Source: Halorientalis regularis
GTDB lineage: Archaea > Halobacteriota > Halobacteria > Halobacteriales > Haloarculaceae
DNA: 64,000 bases
Direction of reading: 5' to 3'
NCBI RefSeq assembly: GCF_023698535.1
Contig: NZ_JALJCL010000007.1
Span: forward strand, 166,718 to 230,717
Shown here piece by piece: positions 52,807 to 61,658 of this stretch (position 1 is its first letter; every line of letters starts with the position of its first letter). The translations under genes were made by a program, and so were the position numbers. Below the pieces are notes generated by a model. It was not told where the DNA came from. It saw nothing but the letters and a program-made list of their open reading frames with translations, and did no database searches.

Positions 52807-53943
52807 ATGAGCGGGCCACACGACCTCGGACCGGCGGGTGAGGACGCCGTGGCCCAGGTGTCGACACAGGTGCCGATGGGGACGCCGGGCGGGGCGACGA
52901 CAGCCGAGGGGAGGCGGGCGGCCGCGAACGTGGCGAGCCAGTCGGTCGAGAACCTCCTGCCCACCTCGTGGCTCCCGTTTCCGGTGCCGCCCTGGGCGCT
53001 GGATATCCTCGCGACCCTGCTGATTCTGGGACTGGCCTGGGCCGCCTCACGGCTCGTCGTGGCGGTGTTCGGCCGCCGTATCTCCCAGCGGTTCCAGCGA
53101 CCGAGCATCACCCGGATGGTCTTGCGGGCGATTCGCGTCGGGATCTTCGTCGTCGCGACTCTGGCGATCCTGCCGATCTACGGCGTGAGTCTGGGCGACA
53201 TCACCCTGTCGGTGGCCGTGTTCTCGGCCGCCATCGGTGTCGTGCTGGCCCCCATCGTCGGCAGTATCATCAGCGGTTTCTTTCTGTTGGCCGATCAGCC
53301 CTACGAGATCGGCGACATGATCGAGATCGTCGACACCCAACAGCGGGGATTCGTCGACGATATCACGCTCCGGTACACCAAGATCATGACCCTGGACAAC
53401 ACGTTCGTCGTCGTCCCGAACGGCGAGATCCGCTCCCGGGACGTGATCAACTACTCCGCGGAAGACCCCCGAACTCGCCAGACGCTGGACATCGTCGTCA
53501 CCTACGAGGGTGACCTTCCCCAGGCGCGGGACCTGATCGAGCGGGCGGCCAAAGAGGTCGACCGCGTGATCGAGGGCGGGCCGGATATCCGGGTCGGAAG
53601 CGCCCGCTATCCGGCCGCGCCGACGTGTTACATCGAGACGTTCGGCGATCACGGCGTCCACCTGCGGCTGCGCTACTGGCTCTCGGAACCGTACAAACTG
53701 CTCGCGACCAAATCGAAGGTCCAGACGAACGTGTGGCGCCGCCTCGAAGACGCGGACGTCGAGATCGCCTACCCTCACCAGCACGTGGTCTTCGACGAGA
53801 CCAGCGGGCAGATGGACGTGTCGGTCAGCCCGCCACGGCGGCGAACGGGACCGGGTGCGCACCGTCCGGACTCCAATCCCGGCGCACCGAACGGGGAGAA
53901 CACGGACCGTGGCGAGTCCGGTGGGTCCGGGCCGACCGGTTAG
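52807..53943 (+). CDS. small-conductance mechanosensitive channel (MscS family)
   Basis: The protein has 378 residues. A 45-residue hydrophilic N-terminus is followed by three spans: LDILATLLILGLAWAASRLVV, IRVGIFVVATLAILPIYGV, and the pore-lining helix TLSVAVFSAAIGVVLAPIVG. The MscS beta domain comes next (IGDMIEIVDTQQRGFVDDITLRYT, then VVVPNGEIRSRDVINYS). The C-terminus has a mixed domain and a Pro/Gly-rich tail. It opens under membrane tension to release solutes. The uspA-like gene ends against it. Confidence 0.9.
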   Translation: MSGPHDLGPAGEDAVAQVSTQVPMGTPGGATTAEGRRAAANVASQSVENLLPTSWLPFPVPPWALDILATLLILGLAWAASRLVVAVFGRRISQRFQRPSITRMVLRAIRVGIFVVATLAILPIYGVSLGDITLSVAVFSAAIGVVLAPIVGSIISGFFLLADQPYEIGDMIEIVDTQQRGFVDDITLRYTKIMTLDNTFVVVPNGEIRSRDVINYSAEDPRTRQTLDIVVTYEGDLPQARDLIERAAKEVDRVIEGGPDIRVGSARYPAAPTCYIETFGDHGVHLRLRYWLSEPYKLLATKSKVQTNVWRRLEDADVEIAYPHQHVVFDETSGQMDVSVSPPRRRTGPGAHRPDSNPGAPNGENTDRGESGGSGPTG

Positions 53944-54335
53944 ACCGTCACGATCTTCGCGTCGAGTTCGGTCTGGAGGTACCGCTCGATGTCGGGGTCG
54001 TCGGTGATGCGCCGGATCATCTGCCGCCACCGGCTGGCCTGTTTTCGCCCGATGACGACGATATCGGCCCGCGATTCGACCACCTCTTCGAGAATCGTCT
54101 CCTCGACAAGCATCCCCGTCCGCACCACGTAGCGCACGTCCGGCAGGTCGTCGAAGGCGCTCTCGACGGCGTTTTTCAGTTCGCTCCGGGAGATCCGCTG
54201 GGAGTTGTGGTAGAGATTGACGTGGAGAACTGTCAGACTGGCTGCTTCCTCCCGTGCGATCTCGATTGCCCGACCGAGCGTGGCTCTGGAGTGCTCGGTG
54301 AGCGGGTAGCGCACCGGCACGACGACCTGCGTCAT
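53940..54335 (-). CDS. universal-stress-protein-like protein without the ATP loop
   Basis: The protein has 131 residues with a UspA fold (QVVVPVRYPLTEHSRATLGRAIEIA, LTVLHVNLYHN, VVESRADIVVIGRKQ). The C-terminal ATP-binding pattern of the family, G-x2-G-x9-G-S/T, is not present. In its place stands RKQASRWRQMIRRITDD. It therefore resembles the non-nucleotide-binding class. It is convergent with the mscS gene. Confidence 0.75.
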   Translation of the reverse strand: MTQVVVPVRYPLTEHSRATLGRAIEIAREEAASLTVLHVNLYHNSQRISRSELKNAVESAFDDLPDVRYVVRTGMLVEETILEEVVESRADIVVIGRKQASRWRQMIRRITDDPDIERYLQTELDAKIVTV

Positions 54336-54423
54336 CGTCCGGGACGACGCCCGCCTGCAGTGTCAACCTTTCCCTCTCAGGCGCAAGGAGACCCGCCGTG
54401 ACGGTCGTTCCCGAGCGAGACAC

Positions 54424-55803
54424 TCACTCACCGGCCTGTCGAATCCGGCCCTCGACGGCCGGGTCGATGCCGCGCTCGCGGGCGTAGGCGGCCAGCATCT
54501 CGTACTGGGTCGACAGACGCTCGACGCGGTGCTGCTCGTCCAGCACCGGGAACTCGTGATCCGTGTGAAAGAGGTAGTCGGTCGTCGCCACTGTGTAGGT
54601 GTCGTCGGTCGAAAGCGGCACACCGTCCAGGTGGACTGCCTCGACGCCGCTCCCGTCCCGCCGGATGGTGAGACCGTTGCTGACGTGTGCGTGCCAGCGG
54701 TCGGCCACCGCCTGGACGTGTTCGCCGTCCGCTTCGCGACAGAGCTGTCTGAGTTCACGACCCGACAGTTTTGCGACGGTCACCGGTTCGTCGAACGGGA
54801 CCACACTCACGAGGTCGGCGACGGTTACGTCGCCGGCGAGTGGCGGTCCCTCGCGGATACCGCCGGAGTTCTGCAGGCCTACGTCCGCGTCGGCGGCCCA
54901 CCGGTAGGCGTCGGCGATGAAGTTCCCGATGCGGCACTCGCCGGTGTGCTTGACCGCCCGGTCGCGCGTGATCGGCTCGTCGACGTGGCCGACCACCTCG
55001 TCCAGCCCAGCATCCGCCCGGCGCGCGTCCATGGCGTCGGCGACGGACTCGTGCAGCGGCGCGTCGGCCGGATCGTGGACGGTCACTGCGTCGACCGACA
55101 GCGCGCTGTCGAGGTCGACCTCCAGCAAGCCGCGCGCGTTCGCGCCAGGGCGGGCCAGTAGTGTGTCGGCGACGCACTCGACCCGGCGGGAGTGGACGTG
55201 CCCGCCCAGAATCGCGTCCACGTCGGTCTCGCGGGCGAGTTCGTCGTCACCACTCCCGAGATGTGAGAGGACGACCACGGCGTCGACCCCCTGCTCGCGG
55301 AGCCGGGCGCTCTCTCGGCGGACCGCGGCGACCGGGTCGGTGAAGGCGAGTCCAGTCGCACCGGGACACATCGACCCCGTCTTCGGTTCGGTGACGCCGG
55401 TCAGCCCGACCGTCGCGCCGTCGGTCGCGACGACTGTCGAGGGGACGACGCCGGCCTCGCGGGCGAAGCGTTCGCCGCCCCGCTCTCCGTCGGCCCACGC
55501 TACGTTCGCGCTCACCCAGGTCTGGGGCGACTCGCGGACGATCTCGGTGATCGCGTCGGGGCCGTAGTCGAAGTCGTGGTTGCCGAAAGTGTCGGCGTCG
55601 GGTGTCACGGCGGCGAAAAAATCCAGTGCCTGGCGACCCTCGGTGACCATCGAGAGGACGCCCGGCGCAGTGTTGTCACCGGTACCGAGGACCAGCGTGT
55701 CGTCGTCGCGCAGCGAGCGGACGAGTCCGGCGAGACGGCCGATCCGGTCGGGGTCGTCGTAGGCGTTCTCCACGTCGGAGTAGTGGAGGAGGCGGGGCGG
55801 CAT
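54424..55803 (-). CDS. 5'-nucleotidase/metallophosphoesterase-type protein
   Basis: The protein has 459 residues from the ATG at 55803. The N-terminal metallophosphatase domain (1-255) has the first block in LHYSDVENAYDDPDR, GTGDNTAP, GNHDFDYG, VLSHLGSGDDE and GGHVHSRR. The C-terminal 5'-nucleotidase domain (about 285-440) contains NFIADAYRWAADADVGLQNSGG and VVPFDEPVTVAKLSG. There is no signal peptide, unlike bacterial periplasmic relatives, so it is probably cytoplasmic. The first-block DxH is replaced by Ser-Asp-x-Glu, which may alter metal binding. Confidence 0.88.
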   Translation of the reverse strand: MPPRLLHYSDVENAYDDPDRIGRLAGLVRSLRDDDTLVLGTGDNTAPGVLSMVTEGRQALDFFAAVTPDADTFGNHDFDYGPDAITEIVRESPQTWVSANVAWADGERGGERFAREAGVVPSTVVATDGATVGLTGVTEPKTGSMCPGATGLAFTDPVAAVRRESARLREQGVDAVVVLSHLGSGDDELARETDVDAILGGHVHSRRVECVADTLLARPGANARGLLEVDLDSALSVDAVTVHDPADAPLHESVADAMDARRADAGLDEVVGHVDEPITRDRAVKHTGECRIGNFIADAYRWAADADVGLQNSGGIREGPPLAGDVTVADLVSVVPFDEPVTVAKLSGRELRQLCREADGEHVQAVADRWHAHVSNGLTIRRDGSGVEAVHLDGVPLSTDDTYTVATTDYLFHTDHEFPVLDEQHRVERLSTQYEMLAAYARERGIDPAVEGRIRQAGE

Positions 55804-55892
55804 TCGGTCTCGAATACGCCGTCGGTCGGGAAATCCCCTTCGGCCCGCGCCGAGGAGGCAGGGATTTAGGGCCGGAGTGCGGAACTGGAGCC

Positions 55893-56132
55893 ATGGAAGC
55901 CCGGACGACCGAGGACGGAGAACAGCTGTACGTCGCCCGCAACGAAGCCGAGCGTGGCTCGAAAGGCCCCTTCTTCGTCGTCTACACCGACCGTGACCGC
56001 GAGGCACGCTGGGGCTACTTCTGTGCGAACTGTGAGGCCTTCGACAACGCGATGGACTCGATGGGACGCATCCAGTGCAACGTCTGCAGTAACATCCGGA
56101 AGGCCGACGAGTGGGACGCCGCCCACGAGTGA
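55893..56132 (+). CDS. DUF5816-like zinc-binding protein
   Basis: The protein has 79 residues. CANC and CNVC (about 19 apart, in YFCANCEAFDNAMDSMGRIQ and CNVCSNIRKADEWDAAHE) form a zinc site after a strand-rich first half. This matches the haloarchaeal DUF5816 family of unknown function. It is divergent to the nucleotidase gene with about 90 bp between. Confidence 0.75.
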   Translation: MEARTTEDGEQLYVARNEAERGSKGPFFVVYTDRDREARWGYFCANCEAFDNAMDSMGRIQCNVCSNIRKADEWDAAHE

Positions 56133-56209
56133 CCGGCACCGAAACCGACGCTCGCGCCGCCGAACCGCCAGACAGCTCCAGCCCGACTCAGATACATGTC
56201 GTAGGTCTG

Positions 56210-56227
56210 TTAAGTGATTACACTTAA
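56210..56227 (+). promoter_or_regulatory. palindromic operator candidate TTAAGTG-N4-CACTTAA
   Basis: A perfect inverted repeat, TTAAGTG (56210-56216) and CACTTAA (56221-56227), separated by ATTA, lies 28-45 bp before the start at 56255. Because TTAAGTG also resembles a TATA box, a protein bound here would block transcription. Confidence 0.5.
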
Positions 56228-56254
56228 GCAAGCGTGAGTCGTATTACAGGGTGG

Positions 56255-56572
56255 ATGGCGACTGTTACCACGCCACTAGCCGAGAAGGCAGAGGCCATTT
56301 TCACCGACCTGGGATACGTCGTCGAACGCGATGGACGGGAGTTACGCGCACAGCGAAAGTGGCGGATCGTAAACGTCACACCGGTCGACGAGCCGGCGAC
56401 GCCGCAGGAACCCGGCGACTTCCACTGTCTCGTCACCTGGCAGGAACAGGCGTCGGCGGTCCGTGAGCGCCTCGAACGCCGCGACCCCGACTACGAGTGG
56501 GCGGTCATCGGAATCGAGGAGAACGGCGACTACGAGGTCTGTCACGCCCCAGACGCCGACGTCAGCGCTTGA
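56255..56572 (+). CDS. DUF7116-like small protein
   Basis: The protein has 105 residues from the ATG at 56255, and a GTG at 56234 is an alternative. The sequence AEKAEAIFTDLGYVVERDG, the strand RKWRIVNVTPV, FHCLVTWQEQASAVRERLE and EWAVIGIEENGDYEV suggest a compact alpha/beta domain. It resembles the haloarchaeal DUF7116 family, of unknown function. It ends convergently within the aminotransferase gene (11 bp overlap). Confidence 0.65.
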   Translation: MATVTTPLAEKAEAIFTDLGYVVERDGRELRAQRKWRIVNVTPVDEPATPQEPGDFHCLVTWQEQASAVRERLERRDPDYEWAVIGIEENGDYEVCHAPDADVSA

Positions 56573-57746
56573 GCGAGCGGCGGGCGGCGCTCGCGCCCGC
56601 ATCCGCGTCCACGTCGGCGTCGAGTGCTTCCAGCGTGTTGCCGAGCGCGCTCACCAGGGCCAGTGCGTTCTCGTCGCGGGCGCTGTGGCCCATACAGCCG
56701 ATGCGGAGGATGTCTCCCGAGAGGTTGCCGAGGCCGCCGGCGATCTCGATACCGTACTCCTCTAGCAGGGCGTCGATGACCGTCCCGTCGTCCACGCCGG
56801 CGGGCAGTCGCACGGCGTTCAGACTCGGGAGCCACCAGTCGTCGTCGGGATCGAGTTCCAGTCCCATCGCCTCGACGCCGGCTTTGAGCGCCCCGGCGAC
56901 GCGGCGGTGGCGCGCCCAGCGGGTCTCGATACCTTCCTCGGCGACCAGTCTGAGAGCTTCCCGGAGCGCGTAGACGTTCGTGATCGGCGCGGTGTGGTGG
57001 TAGGCGCGCTCGTCGCCCCAGTACTCCTGGAGCAAGGAGAGGTCGAGATACCACGAGCGGACCGGGGACTCCCGGGCCAGCACCTTGTCCATCGCCCGGT
57101 CGTTGAGCGTGAGCGGACTGGCACCCGGCGGCGAGGAGAGACACTTCTGGTTCGCGGAGTAGGCGGCGTCGATCCCCCACTCGTCGACGCGCAACTCGAC
57201 GCCACCCAGCGAGGTGACGGTGTCGGCGATCACCAGCGCGTCGTGTTCGTGGGCGATACTCGTCAGTTCTGGGACGTTCGGCTGGAGGGTGCCGGTACTC
57301 GTCTCGGCGTGGACGAACCCGAAGATGTCGGGCTGGTGGCGGTCGAAGGCGTCCTCGACGGCGGCCGGGTCGAGCGGTTCGCCCCACGGCGCGTCGACGA
57401 AGACGGCCTCCCCGCCGGCGCGCTCGACCATCGCGGCCATGCGCTCGCCGAAGTAGCCGTTGCCCGGAACCAGGACCGTATCACCGGGTTCGGTGAGGTT
57501 GGCGACGGCGGCCTCCATCGACGCGGAACCGGTCCCGCTCACCGGGATAGTCCACTGGTTGTCCGTCCGGAAGACGTACCGCAACAGGTCCTGTACGTCG
57601 TCCATGATGTCGACGAACGCGGGGTCGAGATGGCCCACGAGCGGCGTACTCATCGACCGCAACACGCGGGGGTGTACGTCACTGGGCCCGGGGCCCATCA
57701 ACAGCCTGTCCGGCGGCGACAGTTCCCCAACCCTCGGTCGGTCCAT
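56562..57746 (-). CDS. class V aminotransferase (alanine-glyoxylate / serine-pyruvate type)
   Basis: This 394-residue PLP enzyme has the N-terminal LLMGPGPSDVHPRVLRSM, VSGTGSASMEAAVANL for the cofactor phosphate, the Asp in VIADTVTSLGG, the Schiff-base Lys in YSANQKCLSSPPG, and the C-terminal GLGNLSGDILRIGCMGH. The sequence fits alanine-glyoxylate or serine-glyoxylate aminotransferase, and the exact substrate pair cannot be fixed. It stands alone on its strand. Confidence 0.92.
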   Translation of the reverse strand: MDRPRVGELSPPDRLLMGPGPSDVHPRVLRSMSTPLVGHLDPAFVDIMDDVQDLLRYVFRTDNQWTIPVSGTGSASMEAAVANLTEPGDTVLVPGNGYFGERMAAMVERAGGEAVFVDAPWGEPLDPAAVEDAFDRHQPDIFGFVHAETSTGTLQPNVPELTSIAHEHDALVIADTVTSLGGVELRVDEWGIDAAYSANQKCLSSPPGASPLTLNDRAMDKVLARESPVRSWYLDLSLLQEYWGDERAYHHTAPITNVYALREALRLVAEEGIETRWARHRRVAGALKAGVEAMGLELDPDDDWWLPSLNAVRLPAGVDDGTVIDALLEEYGIEIAGGLGNLSGDILRIGCMGHSARDENALALVSALGNTLEALDADVDADAGASAARRSLKR

Positions 57747-57876
57747 ACCCGTTCGTTGTGAGAGACACCATCAAAAGTAGTGTGAGAGAACAGTTGTCAT
57801 GGGACAGTGCCGAACGTGGCGTAGGCGCTGCCGAACGACCGGTAGAGAGTGCCGAGTGAGAGTTCCCCCGCATGCC

Positions 57877-57886
57877 ATTTAAATAC
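57877..57886 (+). promoter_or_regulatory. TATA box of the YdjM-like gene
   Basis: ATTTAAATAC lies 22-31 bp before the ATG at 57908. It also rules out the longer in-frame start at 57872, which would lie within the promoter. Confidence 0.65.
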
Positions 57887-57907
57887 GCTCGTCACGAAAG
57901 ACAGTCG

Positions 57908-58888
57908 ATGTTTCTGGGTCACGGGCTGTTGGCGTTCGCCCTCGTCGCCCTCGGGGGCCACGCCGTCGGGTGGTCGCGCGAGCGTGCGCTGTGGCTCGGT
58001 GTCCTCGCCGGCGCCTTCGCGACAGTCCCCGACGTGGACATGGTCTACGCACCCATCGGCCTCCTCGGTGGCGTGAACGGCCTCCTCGACGCCTCCGAGG
58101 CGTTCTGGAACGCCAGCGCCGTCGTCCACCGCACGGTGACCCACTCGCTCGTCCTCGGTACAGTCGCGGCGCTCGCGTACGGCCTGGTCGCCGTCCGGTA
58201 CCGCTCGTCGCTCCCCGCTCGCTCTCGGCTGGCCGCCGTGATTGCCGGGGGCGCACTGCTCGTGGGACTGGTCGTCACCGCGGCCGTCGTCAGCGGTGGG
58301 CTCGCGGCCGTCGTCCTCGCGCTGTTCTGTCTCGCCGGGCTCGCGGTCGCAGTCGGTGCCGCCAGACGCGGCGTCGACGCCCACCTCGTCGGGGTGACGG
58401 CCCTCGTCGGGCTCGCGACTCACCCGTTCGGGGACCTGTTCACCGGCCAGCCACCGGCGATGCTCTACCCGTTCGACGTGACCGTCTTCGCCGAGCGTGT
58501 GGCGCTCCACCCCGACCCGACGCTGCACCTGCTGGGCGCGTTCGCTGTCGAGTTGGCGACGATCTGGCTGGCCGCCTACGCGCTCGTTAGCCTCACCGAC
58601 CGGCGCGTTCGCGACCACCTCAGCCCTCGGGCCGGTCTCGGGGCTGGCTACGCCGCGGCGGCGCTGGCGATCCCGGCCCCCACCCTCTCCACGTCCTATC
58701 CGTTCGTGTTCTCGATCCTGCCGCTGGCCTCCGTCGGCGCCGTCGGGACCGCACGCGGCCGTCTCGGTCGGTTCCCGATTCAGCGGTTCCGTCCCACCGT
58801 CTCGGACTGGCCGACGGCGCTGGCAACCGGGCTGGCCGCCGTGACGCTGGCCGCCGTGGGCTACACGCTCGCTTACCTTCTGGTCTGA
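57908..58888 (+). CDS. YdjM/DUF457-type membrane-bound metal-dependent hydrolase
   Basis: The protein has 326 residues from the ATG at 57908. Motifs of the family are FLGHGLLAFAL near the start, the metal-site PDVDMVY, and HRTVTHSLVLG with two His, and a later THPFGDLF. There are about eight membrane spans. These proteins are thought to be membrane-embedded metallohydrolases, possibly phospholipase-C-like, but a substrate has not been shown here. Two further membrane-protein genes follow on the same strand. Confidence 0.85.
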   Translation: MFLGHGLLAFALVALGGHAVGWSRERALWLGVLAGAFATVPDVDMVYAPIGLLGGVNGLLDASEAFWNASAVVHRTVTHSLVLGTVAALAYGLVAVRYRSSLPARSRLAAVIAGGALLVGLVVTAAVVSGGLAAVVLALFCLAGLAVAVGAARRGVDAHLVGVTALVGLATHPFGDLFTGQPPAMLYPFDVTVFAERVALHPDPTLHLLGAFAVELATIWLAAYALVSLTDRRVRDHLSPRAGLGAGYAAAALAIPAPTLSTSYPFVFSILPLASVGAVGTARGRLGRFPIQRFRPTVSDWPTALATGLAAVTLAAVGYTLAYLLV

Positions 58889-58928
58889 GCCGATAACGTT
58901 TCACACCGAGACGCCGTACCTCGGTGGT

Positions 58929-59537
58929 ATGGACGAGGTGGGACTGAGCCGACTCCTCCGGAGTCGTCGGGGAAACGCGGTTCTGGCGTGGGCGTTCGTC
59001 GGTCTGGTACTGAGCACGAGCCTCACGAGCGTGGTGACGGGGAACCTGCTCTGGACGGCCTTCAGCGCTGCCGTCGCCCTCATCGCACTCCTGCCGGCCC
59101 TGCAGTTGCGCTCGGTCTGGGTGATGCCGCCGTGGGAGATCGTCCTGCTGGCGACCGCGCCGGTCCTTGGACACACGTTTGCAATCGAGTTGCTGACCGG
59201 CCAAGCCCAGAACACTGCCCGCTACATTTCGGTCGCGGCGCTTTCCTTGCTCGTAGCCGTCGACCTCGACGGGTTCACCGCCGTCGAGATGACCGAGGGA
59301 TTCGGCGCGCTGTTCGTCGTCGTCACGACGCTCGCGACGGCCGGCGTCTGGGCGGTCGCTCGCTGGACCGCCGACGGTCTCTTCGGTACGGGCTTTCTCG
59401 CCTCCGAGCACGCGCTGATGCTCGAATTCGTCGGGTCGGCCACCGCCGGTGCCATCGCCGGCCTGGTGTACGTGTTCTACGTGCGGCGGCGGATTCGGCC
59501 CCGCAAGCGCGTTCCAGAGGAGGTCGATCTGGCGTGA
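58929..59537 (+). CDS. multi-span membrane protein of unknown function
   Basis: The protein has 202 residues with five to six hydrophobic spans (AWAFVGLVLSTSLTSVV, AAVALIALLPALQL, IVLLATAPVLGHTFAIELL, and others). The C-terminal end is basic (YVRRRIRPRKRV). Its stop overlaps the GTG start of the next membrane protein (GTGA), so the two are coupled and may form a complex. No family is recognised. Confidence 0.7.
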   Translation: MDEVGLSRLLRSRRGNAVLAWAFVGLVLSTSLTSVVTGNLLWTAFSAAVALIALLPALQLRSVWVMPPWEIVLLATAPVLGHTFAIELLTGQAQNTARYISVAALSLLVAVDLDGFTAVEMTEGFGALFVVVTTLATAGVWAVARWTADGLFGTGFLASEHALMLEFVGSATAGAIAGLVYVFYVRRRIRPRKRVPEEVDLA

Positions 59538-60205
59538 GACTCCGCGACGTGATCGGCATCTCGACGCGGATCCAGGCTCGCCTCTCGTGGGCGATGGAGG
59601 TGCTGCTGGTCGGCATCCTGCTGATTGGGCTCTACCGCGGTGGCCCAGGCGTCGTCGTCAACACTCTCATCGCGCTGGCGGTCACCCAGCTCCCGCCCCT
59701 GCTCGAACGGGACTACGAGATTCCGATGGATCCGGCGCTGACGCTATGGATCACGACGGCGGTCTTCCTGCACGCGCTCGGGACGCTCGGACTGCCCTGG
59801 TCGGACCTCTCGTTCTACCAGTCGATCTGGTGGTGGGACCACCTCACCCACGGCCTGTCGGCCTCGGTCGTGGCCGCCGTCGGCTACGCCACGGCCCGGT
59901 CCTTCGACGAGCACGCCGACGGCGTCGTCCTCCCGCCGAAGTTCATGTTCGTGTTCATCCTGTTGTTCGTCCTCGCATTCGGCGTCCTCTGGGAGGTGCT
60001 GGAGTTCCTGCTGACCGAAGTCACGGCCGCGTTCGGGATCGGCACCTTCCTCACCCAGTACGGCCTCGAAGACACGATGCTAGATCTGGTGTTCGACTCG
60101 GTGGGTGCGGTACTCGTCGCAACCTGGGGCACCGCCCACCTCAACGACATGTTCGGGGCGCTGGACGAGCGCATCGAGGAGTGGCTGGCGACGCGCAACG
60201 AGTGA
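59534..60205 (+). CDS. membrane protein, DUF2238-like
   Basis: The protein has 223 residues from the GTG at 59534, since a longer ORF upstream in this frame is the shadow of the previous gene. Six spans are visible. The conserved part WWWDHLTHGLSASVVA and EVLEFLLTEVTAAFGIG, with YGLEDTMLDLVFDSVGA, carries the Asp-His and Asp-x2-x-Asp features seen in DUF2238-type proteins. Function is unknown. The translational overlap with the gene before suggests joint action. Confidence 0.72.
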   Translation: MRLRDVIGISTRIQARLSWAMEVLLVGILLIGLYRGGPGVVVNTLIALAVTQLPPLLERDYEIPMDPALTLWITTAVFLHALGTLGLPWSDLSFYQSIWWWDHLTHGLSASVVAAVGYATARSFDEHADGVVLPPKFMFVFILLFVLAFGVLWEVLEFLLTEVTAAFGIGTFLTQYGLEDTMLDLVFDSVGAVLVATWGTAHLNDMFGALDERIEEWLATRNE

Positions 60206-60217
60206 GTCGCCGCCGGG

Positions 60218-61141
60218 TCAGAGGAAGAGTGCCGGAATCGTGTTCCGGAAGATGTTGACCGAGATCACGAACAGCAGGGCGACGACGAACCAGTTGAACT
60301 TCGCCTCGTCGATCTCCAGTCGCCGGAGGTAGGTCCCGATGAGCAGGCCGACGACGGTGACGACGGCGACGACCGACCCGAGCCAGAGCCGGTAGGTCGT
60401 CATGAGGTCGGTGAAGAGGATCATCTGGACGATCCGGACGGTGAAGATGGTCGCCAGCACCATCGAGAGCCCGCCGATGTACCGCTCCACGTCGCGCTCG
60501 AAGGTGTGGAAGTACGCCGGCAGGAGCGGCCCGAGGTTGGCAACCGCCAGCAGGAATCCCTCCAGAAAGCCGGCCGACCCGAGCGCCACCGGGTGATGTG
60601 CCTCCTGAACCGTCACGAAGTTCTGGACGACCTGGAAGACGACGTAGCCGAAGAGTATCAGGCCGATCAGGAACGGGACGATGGGGCCGGCGCTGAACTC
60701 GGCCAGAAAGACCACGCCCACGACCGAGCCGATCACTGCCAGCGCCAGCAACGCCCACTCCTCACGGACGAATTCCAGTCCCGTGTCCGTCTCGCCGATC
60801 TGGAACATGTTGAGCATCCACGGCGGGATCGCGAGGACGACGACCGCCAGCGTCGGGTCGATCACCGTCGCGAAGATCGGCGTCGTGATCAGCGCGTACC
60901 CGAAGCCGATCATGCCCTTGACCGCGCCCGCGACGACCGCCACGAGGACGAACGCGGCGAGCAAACCGGCCGACACGTCCGACTGGAGGCCCTTGGTGAC
61001 GCTGTCGACGCCGGGGAAGAAGACGACAGACCCGGCGACGACCATCGCCGTCGCAAAGACCATCATCACCTCGCGGTACTGGAACGCCCGCAGATTCGCG
61101 AGGAACTGTGCTACGTCGAGTTGCGTGTTGCTCGTACCCAT
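60218..61141 (-). CDS. TauE/SafE-family anion permease
   Basis: The protein has 307 residues from the ATG at 61141. About eight spans are arranged in two halves, each with the family's GxxKGMIGFG-type loop (VAGAVKGMIGFGYALITTP and the second half at GFLEGFLLAVANLGPLLPAY). Members export sulfite, sulfonates or related anions. The substrate is undetermined. It is convergent with the DUF2238-like gene. Confidence 0.88.
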   Translation of the reverse strand: MGTSNTQLDVAQFLANLRAFQYREVMMVFATAMVVAGSVVFFPGVDSVTKGLQSDVSAGLLAAFVLVAVVAGAVKGMIGFGYALITTPIFATVIDPTLAVVVLAIPPWMLNMFQIGETDTGLEFVREEWALLALAVIGSVVGVVFLAEFSAGPIVPFLIGLILFGYVVFQVVQNFVTVQEAHHPVALGSAGFLEGFLLAVANLGPLLPAYFHTFERDVERYIGGLSMVLATIFTVRIVQMILFTDLMTTYRLWLGSVVAVVTVVGLLIGTYLRRLEIDEAKFNWFVVALLFVISVNIFRNTIPALFL

Positions 61142-61448
61142 GGATGAACTGACGAGCGGTCTCGACTCGTCGGTCGTCGTCCGTACTCGCTCCGACCTTA
61201 TCCATCTGCACTTGCCCGTAAGAATGGGGTCCAGTCGGTGATCGATGACACACCGTGAACCACCAGCAGCAACCCCTGAGATCCCGTTCGCCGGACGAAC
61301 CTCCCGACTCGACAGCGACAGAGGAGGAAGCAACATTTTCCGGGAGGCGCGAGTGTCGCCAGTCAGCCACCGTGCCCCGACGGCCGAGTGGGGCACCGGT
61401 CGTATCGACGGGGCACGTCCAAGCCGTCGCGCAGACGGTCAGAGAATG

Positions 61449-61509
61449 ACACCCGGAACACTGCCGGGCAAGCATCTACTAGTAGGCCCGGTGGAAGTAG
61501 AGCGAGTCC
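61449..61509 (+). repeat. copy A of a diverged 61-bp direct repeat
   Basis: It starts with ACACCCGGAACACT, followed by a CCGGG that can pair with the CCCGG five-mer. It also contains TCTACTAGTAGG. The second copy lies at 62985-63045 in the same orientation, 1,536 bp away, with roughly three quarters of the bases identical and no gaps. The two copies flank the histidine kinase gene. Confidence 0.7.
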
Positions 61510-61630
61510 TCCGTGAAGCAACCACTTGTCGAACTGGCCGACGGTTTCAATTATGTAATTACCGTTTCGGGCGACGGCGTCAGCGGAGCATAGATTTTAA
61601 TTCGATATGATCTGAAACTGCTAGAAGGTC

Positions 61631-61637
61631 TTAATAT
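61631..61637 (+). promoter_or_regulatory. TATA box of the histidine kinase gene
   Basis: TTAATAT lies 22-28 bp before the ATG at 61659, giving a leaderless message and supporting that start. Confidence 0.6.
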
Positions 61638-61658
61638 CGTGTACAACAACATAGGGTG

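Larger units (their letters stand above)
61142..61658. other. intergenic region before the histidine kinase
   Basis: There is no gene in these 517 bp. It contains one copy of a 61-bp repeat (61449-61509), then AT-rich sequence with the kinase promoter. Base composition falls towards the right end, marking a change from the high-GC chromosome to the accessory segment. Confidence 0.6.
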
